From contig JAHYIO010000001.1 of the NCBI GenBank assembly GCA_020543525.1, positions 558,001 through 622,000 on the forward strand: a DNA stretch of 64,000 bases, written 5' to 3'. This document shows positions 58,071-64,000 of the stretch, one piece after another. Position numbers and translations under genes: made by a program. Source of the DNA: Coriolopsis trogii (Eukaryota; Basidiomycota; Agaricomycetes; Polyporales; Polyporaceae). Each line of letters begins with the position of its first letter. Within the stretch, counting starts at the first letter, position 1. The notes under the pieces were generated by a model that worked only from the letters and a program-made list of their open reading frames with translations, searched no databases and was not told the DNA's origin.

Positions 58071-61000
58071 GGCGGGGGAGGGCGGTGGTCAGGGACGGGC
58101 GAGATGTGAGAGGGATAGGCGGAAGGAGCTTGGGGGCTTGAGGAGGCTGAGTAAGCAGACTGTCGGAGTCGTTGGGGAGCGACGGCGATGACGAGCTGCC
58201 GCAGGGAGAAAGCGGCGGCTGAGGACGATCCAGAGGGCGAAAGAGGGGAAGACGACGGGGAGGATGAGGGAGGAGATGGAGGAGCGGAGGATAGAGAGGT
58301 CTAGAGAGCGGTCGAAGGCGGGAAACAGGTGCGGGAGGGCGCTGGCCGGGACGGGAAACGCCGAGAAGGGGAGTTGCGGAGAGCGGCTCGACGGCTTGCG
58401 CAAGCCACGCCAGCGTCCGCCAGCCGCGCCAGCTTGCGTTCGCTGACAAACCAGAGCCCAAGGAGCCTGTCCATGACTCGCGCTCGCTACCGACCGCTCG
58501 CGTACTGAACGCCGTACCAAATGATCATCTCCTTGACCCACTCCCCACTCCCGAATCCGATGCAGTCCGACCGTGCTGCGAATTCTATTACTTGAACTCA
58601 AACACCTCGTCGACCCCATGATCGACCTACCACACCATTCGCCCACGCCAATCGGCTTCTGCCCCTGTCGTCTTTGCCTGCGTCTTCGTCTTCCAGACGC
58701 GCTCTTCGGTATTCGTGACGAGTCCGCTCGTGGTCTAGCCATCGCCCCGTTCAGTGCAAACACTAGGCATCGGCTCAAACCAAAATCAACACAACGAAGC
58801 ACAGGGGAATTTGCGCTCTCGCTCGGTCACTGCACGGCCGGTATGAGAAGCCGTGCTCTCCTTGCGCGTTCCGATCCGCGCTCATCCTTCCGAAGGCGCC
58901 ACGATCTCCCCTGTACTTTGTTTTCCTGATGCGTCTTACGGGCGGTTCCTCTCGAAAGGTATCCACGCAAAAGTGCAGGCCTGTCTTGTCAATCAACGGT
59001 AAAGAGGAGGCCGCCATTGGAATACCATCGATTACCTTCTCCACACCAAATGATAGACACCAGAGAAGCGTTTGTAGAAAGGTTGGTTCGCATAGGGTAA
59101 GAACACACGGCGACGTCGCTAGATCCAACAGTCGAAGATATGGAAAGATCCTGGAAAGATCTCAGGTCGGGCTACGAAACTTATCACCTTGATGTGTATA
59201 CATACATTCGGGAGGGCACTAACCCTTGTCGATCGACGCGGTGTTCTCTACGCGCAAGCCAGACATGCGCAACACGCCGCCCAAGCAAAGAGATAACGGT
59301 ATGGTCACCCTCGATCTCTGAAATACTCGCTGTACGTGTCGGCCGTTTTCTTCCTCCTCAGAAGTCTCTTTTACCAGACTTTCCGAACCCTTGCACATCC
59401 TAACCTAATTCCATACAATTCTAGCAAACCCCCTTAACATTGTACTCGCGATCGGGAAACGAACGAAAACTACGCATGCCCCGACCGGTACTTGAGCACC
59501 GGCGTTTGCTGGGCGGAGAAGAGTGGGTCGCGCGCGCGATCGTTCCCCCACAACCGTCGATGTCCGATGGGGGCTTCGAAAGCTCCCACTTCTCTCCACT
59601 GTAATCGGCATTCCCGGTCCTTGGGCACGACACCGCGGGTGTGCGCTTCGACCGCGATCCCCGGTATGTCCCTGTGGTTATGTTCACAGTTCCATGTTTT
59701 TACCGGCGGGCCATCCACAGGGTATACCCATCGCCGATTCATCCGGGAGCAAGCTCCACCCGTTCGGAGCATGCAGTGTTGCACAGCTTTCCCCCGACTT
59801 CTCGCGTACCGGCGGCATCCCAAAATGATCGAATGAAGTGCTGCGCGCTCCTGGGCAAGTTCGACCTTGGCTTTCTCCCTTTGGTCTGGTTTGATACTGA
59901 GCAGTTTGGTATAGCTCGACAGCTGCAGGGCAATGCACGCCACAAGACGTAGTACAGTATACTAGAAACATGCGTAGCATCTCATCTTCTCCATCCCTGT
60001 CTTTCCCGACGGAAGTTCTGGGGGTGTTGATATGCTACCGACAGCCGGGCCTTTCTCCACCTCTTGAGCAGTGTACGTGGCAAGATATGAGAGTACAGTT
60101 TTTCCTCGCTGACGCAGGCCGCAGGCGACATCCTCTAGATCTGTCAATCATGCATAGCAATAGGTCTCTCGAGTCCTTCCTGCTGTTGCCGGGAGCATAC
60201 GCCTCCGTCTCCGGCGAGGTCGCGTTCGCAGCCAGGAAGCACAGGCAACGGGCGCCCACGTACATCAAATCATATATAGGTATTGTTATACCACTGCAGA
60301 CCGGGGTATCAACGTTGGGCGTCGTGATCGCAGTTTCTGAACAGAGGGTTGGGAGAGCAGTCTTCGATGTATGTCGCTATGAATGCGGATGACATAGCAG
60401 AGCGCGCTAACCCGCCCACAGTGCGGCTCCGACCCAACGTACGTGCATGCGTCAGCAACCGACGCGAGACTCGAGTCATATGTATACACGACTCCTTTCC
60501 CCCGTCAAGCTCGACGTATCCCACTTCGCTGTCTCCTGTGCCTACACCTCTCTTGCTCACATTTCTACTCATAATATGCTGTCCGACGTAGGACCTTCGC
60601 ACAGTGGCTGGCGTGTTAGAGCCCCGACGTCCTGACTATCGTCGCTCACGTCAATCTTCATGTACGGTGCGAAATATGGAAGAATCTTCCCCTGTCGTCA
60701 CTGTCGCAACAATGTGCCAACCGTAACTTCCCACTGCGGCTCAAGTCTTACAGCATTCGCCGGTCCGTCCACAAATTTCGATTGGTTCAGGTCCAGGGAG
60801 TGGCACCGTACGTCGCGCACGGTGTCTTCCATATCTGATTGGTGAATTCTAACCGCAGGCTCTTCACAGAATTGGTCCTGTCGCAATGCGGACTTCAATT
60901 ATGAGTGATCTAGGACCATCTACCGGCCCTCGGTCGGCCTTACCAAACGCGCATACAGCCCTGCCAGCATGCCGATAGTGACGCGAAGACGTATTCAAGA

Positions 61001-64000
61001 CGGATCTTTCTCCATTGTTAGACCAACATCCTAGTGCCTCGGTCCCTCGGGTCGATCTGAGCTTCGAATCATCCACACACGAGCCTAGATGCGGCGACAC
61101 GGTTGGTTCACCGCTATCCCTCGCTCCGGAAGTCTCACCGATCAACTCGTGCGCGGGTCTTGGACGGCTACCCCACTTCTCGTCCTCATCGTCCTCCATC
61201 CTTTTTACGTCTGCTCCCACGTCCACCGTTCCATGCGGCCTTCAGCAGGCGTCGTCTGATCCCTGCCAGGGAGATTGTACGGCCAGGGGTATCGGGAACG
61301 ACCGCCCAGCGTCGGGCTGCTCAGCGCCCATCCTTCACTATCCACTCTTCGCCGCTTCTCGAGTTGCTCATGGATTCACCTCGCCAGCGCCAGCGAACAG
61401 CTCCGTTCTCGCAGCCTCGCCGATCTGAGTCCGCAGATTCACCGCCGGCCGTGACGCGCTTGAAACCCAGTGCCCTCAAGGATCGTAGTCAGTACTAGGT
61501 CTCTCATCCGACACCTGCTCTCTGTCTACAAGATGTCGGGTTGGACCTTCAATCCAAACAGAAATGTTCAACAGATGGGTGCAATCGAGTGCCTCCTACA
61601 TTCTATCAGATTTCGTGAAGCGCCAGACCATGTGCGGCAGGGACAATCTGTACGTGCGGTTTACCTGCAATGTTGCGCACATCACATGCCTTGACTCCAC
61701 GCACCGCGCACCACAGTACTAGTCTCAAGAAGCTAAGATGGGTGAAATTGACTCACTTGCCTTTCGATCACAAAGATAACGGTGGCTAAGCAAACTCCTG
61801 CTGTCTCGCCTGGTGCTCCACACCTTCCGCAGGTCGTGGGTCCAGGTACTATGTAGCCTATCTAAACGAAGCGTATTCGAATGGTATTTCCTGCTTTGTG
61901 GGTTCGAGTGTGTGCGTACTCCGCATTCCTCCGAGTACTAACATCTGACGAGATTCCTGCGCTGTTCCCCTAGAGCCCAGCCATGCTACTGCCTTGACGT
62001 TCAGCATGATGCAACATATGTCGTCACGCTTCTTCCACGAGTCGAGTCTGCCCACGTATGTGCTCGCCGGGTAACTTGTCGGCAGCGAAGAACCCTTCAC
62101 GGCCAAGATCAATTATAGCCATACGTTCCTGGTATCTGTCTGTCACTGAGAGACGACAAGGACATTCCCTAAGCAGTATCTCCAAGATGCGGGTTCCGGC
62201 GGCCGATGGTCATCTGCTCCGTGAAACCTTCCCTTCCAACTTCCATGCGTGCGAGGGTCGCGCTCGGAGCTCGGGCACTGGAATCCGTGACCATACTGGG
62301 CAACGCTGCAGCCGATACATATGTACTTAGGAACTGCGATCAGGTCGATCGTGGAACTAACTCTGTCTCTATTTGATCTTTGAGCATGTTCCGATTTGCG
62401 CCTTGTGGCGACATAATCGTCACGGTGCCCCTGATGGGAGGAGTCGACATTCCATTTGCTTCATAAATAAAGGGGAGGTGACGACATCCGAGCTTGGATT
62501 CTCGACTCTGACGAAAATCGGCCCTGCTGCCCTCTCAAAAGAGCCTAGGTTGGAAGGGGTCCGAGACGGGCCGGAGCGAGCGGGGATGGCTGTGTCGTAG
62601 CAACTTAGCCGTAACGGTACGTTCTGAATCTGATGAACGTGTATGCCGGTCAGGAGTATGTGAGTTGTGTGCGAGCGTAATTCTTGAATATGCAGGAAGC
62701 TGTGATGAATCGTGACATCAATCCTTTCCGCGTGGGCGCGCTACGGTTGCGGGGATCGACACGAGGAAGCTACATAACCTTTGGGAACCGACTCGGACGG
62801 TGGTGCGCACCGTGACAGTTGGTGGCAACCGGCTTCATACGTCGAAGGAGAGCGCCTGAATTTATCCGAGACACTTCCGAGATGCATGACAGCATAAGCG
62901 CTGCAACCAGCTGAACTGTCCGGATCCAAACGCCTCCTTGTATTCAACATCCCTGAACCTTATCCAGAGGTGGTCCAATGGACCTTTCAGCAGTATCCTA
63001 GTGGGAGAAAAGGAAGAGCCCCAGCTACAGCTTCCAGTATCCACAGCAAACAGTTTAAGCGGTCACTGGCACAAGTCGATCAGAATAAGTAGTACATCCC
63101 CTTGGGATACGCAAGATACCATTAACAATCCTACTCTTCTCAGTAAGCGCAGTTCGTTGTATACAGCTTCCGCGCGCACATGGATCACGTATCTCACCAT
63201 CAGATGGAGGTCGGAGAGATGTAGCCCTTCCTTCCAGCGGGACGCGCCTCAAATGCCTCCAACTTCTTGAGCTTGAGACTTGCAATCGGCATCTCAGTCT
63301 CTAGCTGAGAAGATTGTAAGTACTCTTCCATCTTCGAGAGGCCGGCCCGTACTCTTGACGGCCGAAGGTGCGGTTGTCGCAGATTCATCAACTGTACGTA
63401 CCCGACCACTCCCGGAACGCCTGTCGAGCGCGGTGATTATTGCCCCTGGCCCGAGCATGAGCGGGCATTTATTACGGAGGCCCTCATCAGCTTGGCATCT
63501 TCCAACAATGCAACGTTGCCATGCGCTGTTTCATGACCGTGGCGCGAGAAACGCCATCAAACACTTGCTGGTTTCGGCTCCTCCGAGTCCGACAGCTCGA
63601 GTCAACTCAACTGGGTTCTGCGGCACAGGGGTACGCGGAAAAGTGTGTGTTCGGTGACGGGTCAGGTCTTCAAGTCCTTAAGTCGCACAGGAGCGGCTCA
63701 GGATACAATGAGTATGATGAATGCGAGTAGTATGTGGTGACTGACAAACATCACCGGCGACTGATCTCCCACTGTGTTCGTCCAACACTCGTATAGGAGG
63801 CTATCGGGGATACAACGTACACTTATTCCTCTATCCACTAGCCACCTTCCTTGCTGCTGATCTGCGCTCTAGCTCGTCGCTTGGTTCTCTCACTCCTATG
63901 CCCATGCGAATATAGATGATTGCACTCAGACATGTCGCTGTGGGAGTTTCTCGACTGTCGTAGGCTGGTGAGTGTTGAATCATGAACGCGTACCTCCTGC
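58071..64000. other. 5.9-kb interval without a supported gene
   Basis: The first 0.8 kb is the YAP1 promoter, with G-rich minus-strand leader blocks (58080-58400). Beyond that, open frames are short and scattered on both strands, with no conserved motifs. The most protein-like stretches are about 61555-61720 plus (MFNRWVQSSASYILSDFVKR...) and 61370-61498 plus (MDSPRQRQRTAPFSQPRRSE...). They cannot be joined convincingly. Base composition is close to 50% GC, lower than the gene-dense part. No inverted or direct repeats, tRNAs or transposase frames were recognised. Confidence 0.5.

Noticed and set aside
58089..58802. Minus-strand frame of 237 codons upstream of YAP1
   Set aside because: Falls in the YAP1 promoter and leader; Ser/Pro/Leu-rich low-complexity translation without splice support.
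61370..61720. Possible two-exon plus-strand gene (MDSPRQRQRTAPF... joined to ...FNRWVQSSASYI...)
   Set aside because: The available donor GTCAGT and acceptor sites do not bring the two stretches into one frame, and no conserved domain is visible; listed as a finding only.

Overview
This window looks like nuclear DNA of a filamentous basidiomycete, most likely an Agaricomycete. The genes are dense and lie on both strands, with many short GT-AG introns (mostly about 45-75 bp). Coding GC is moderate to high. It also carries basidiomycete-type secreted protein families, a YAP1-like bZIP factor and intron-containing tRNA-Asn genes. There is no bacterial operon structure, CRISPR array or phage cassette. 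Start codons and exon edges were worked out by hand from splice signals and reading-frame continuity. They are reliable for conserved genes and tentative for orphans.

Layout. 1-12.8 kb: CAND1 (cut by the left edge), a small tudor/SH3-like orphan, a secreted beta-sandwich-like protein, the ESCRT ATPase VPS4, a HAL4/SAT4-type kinase, a 111-residue orphan and ribosomal protein RPL19. 13.4-21.2 kb: histone acetyltransferase ESA1, an AGC-type protein whose kinase domain has lost its catalytic residues (a pseudokinase), and an F-box protein, all on the minus strand. 21.8-27.2 kb, plus strand: a 144-residue orphan, the Sin3-complex subunit SAP30 with an unusually long intron, and a secreted protein of a large basidiomycete family. 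27.7-30.5 kb: a tRNA-Asn gene, an aminoglycoside-phosphotransferase-like protein, and two adjacent non-autonomous DNA transposons with terminal inverted repeats and target-site duplications.

30.9-44.3 kb: a Sel1-repeat protein, mitochondrial ribosomal protein mL38, an S28 serine peptidase, a second tRNA-Asn gene and DNA topoisomerase II, with all protein genes on the minus strand. 45.2-54 kb: a 103-residue orphan, an LSM-domain protein (NAA38-like) head-to-head with a CofD-like protein, a long disordered protein with a Trp/Cys-rich tail, chorismate synthase ARO2 and a DUF7704-type membrane protein. 56.1-58.1 kb: a YAP1/PAP1-like redox bZIP factor. 58.1-64 kb: about 5.9 kb in which I cannot support any gene.

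Most genes are housekeeping: ubiquitin ligase exchange (CAND1, F-box), chromatin (ESA1, SAP30, TOP2), translation (RPL19, mL38, tRNA-Asn), endosomal sorting (VPS4) and shikimate metabolism (ARO2). They do not form a pathway cluster. The less ordinary items are the AGC pseudokinase, the paired transposons next to the APH-like gene, the small tudor-like orphan and the tRNA-Asn pair with diverged introns.
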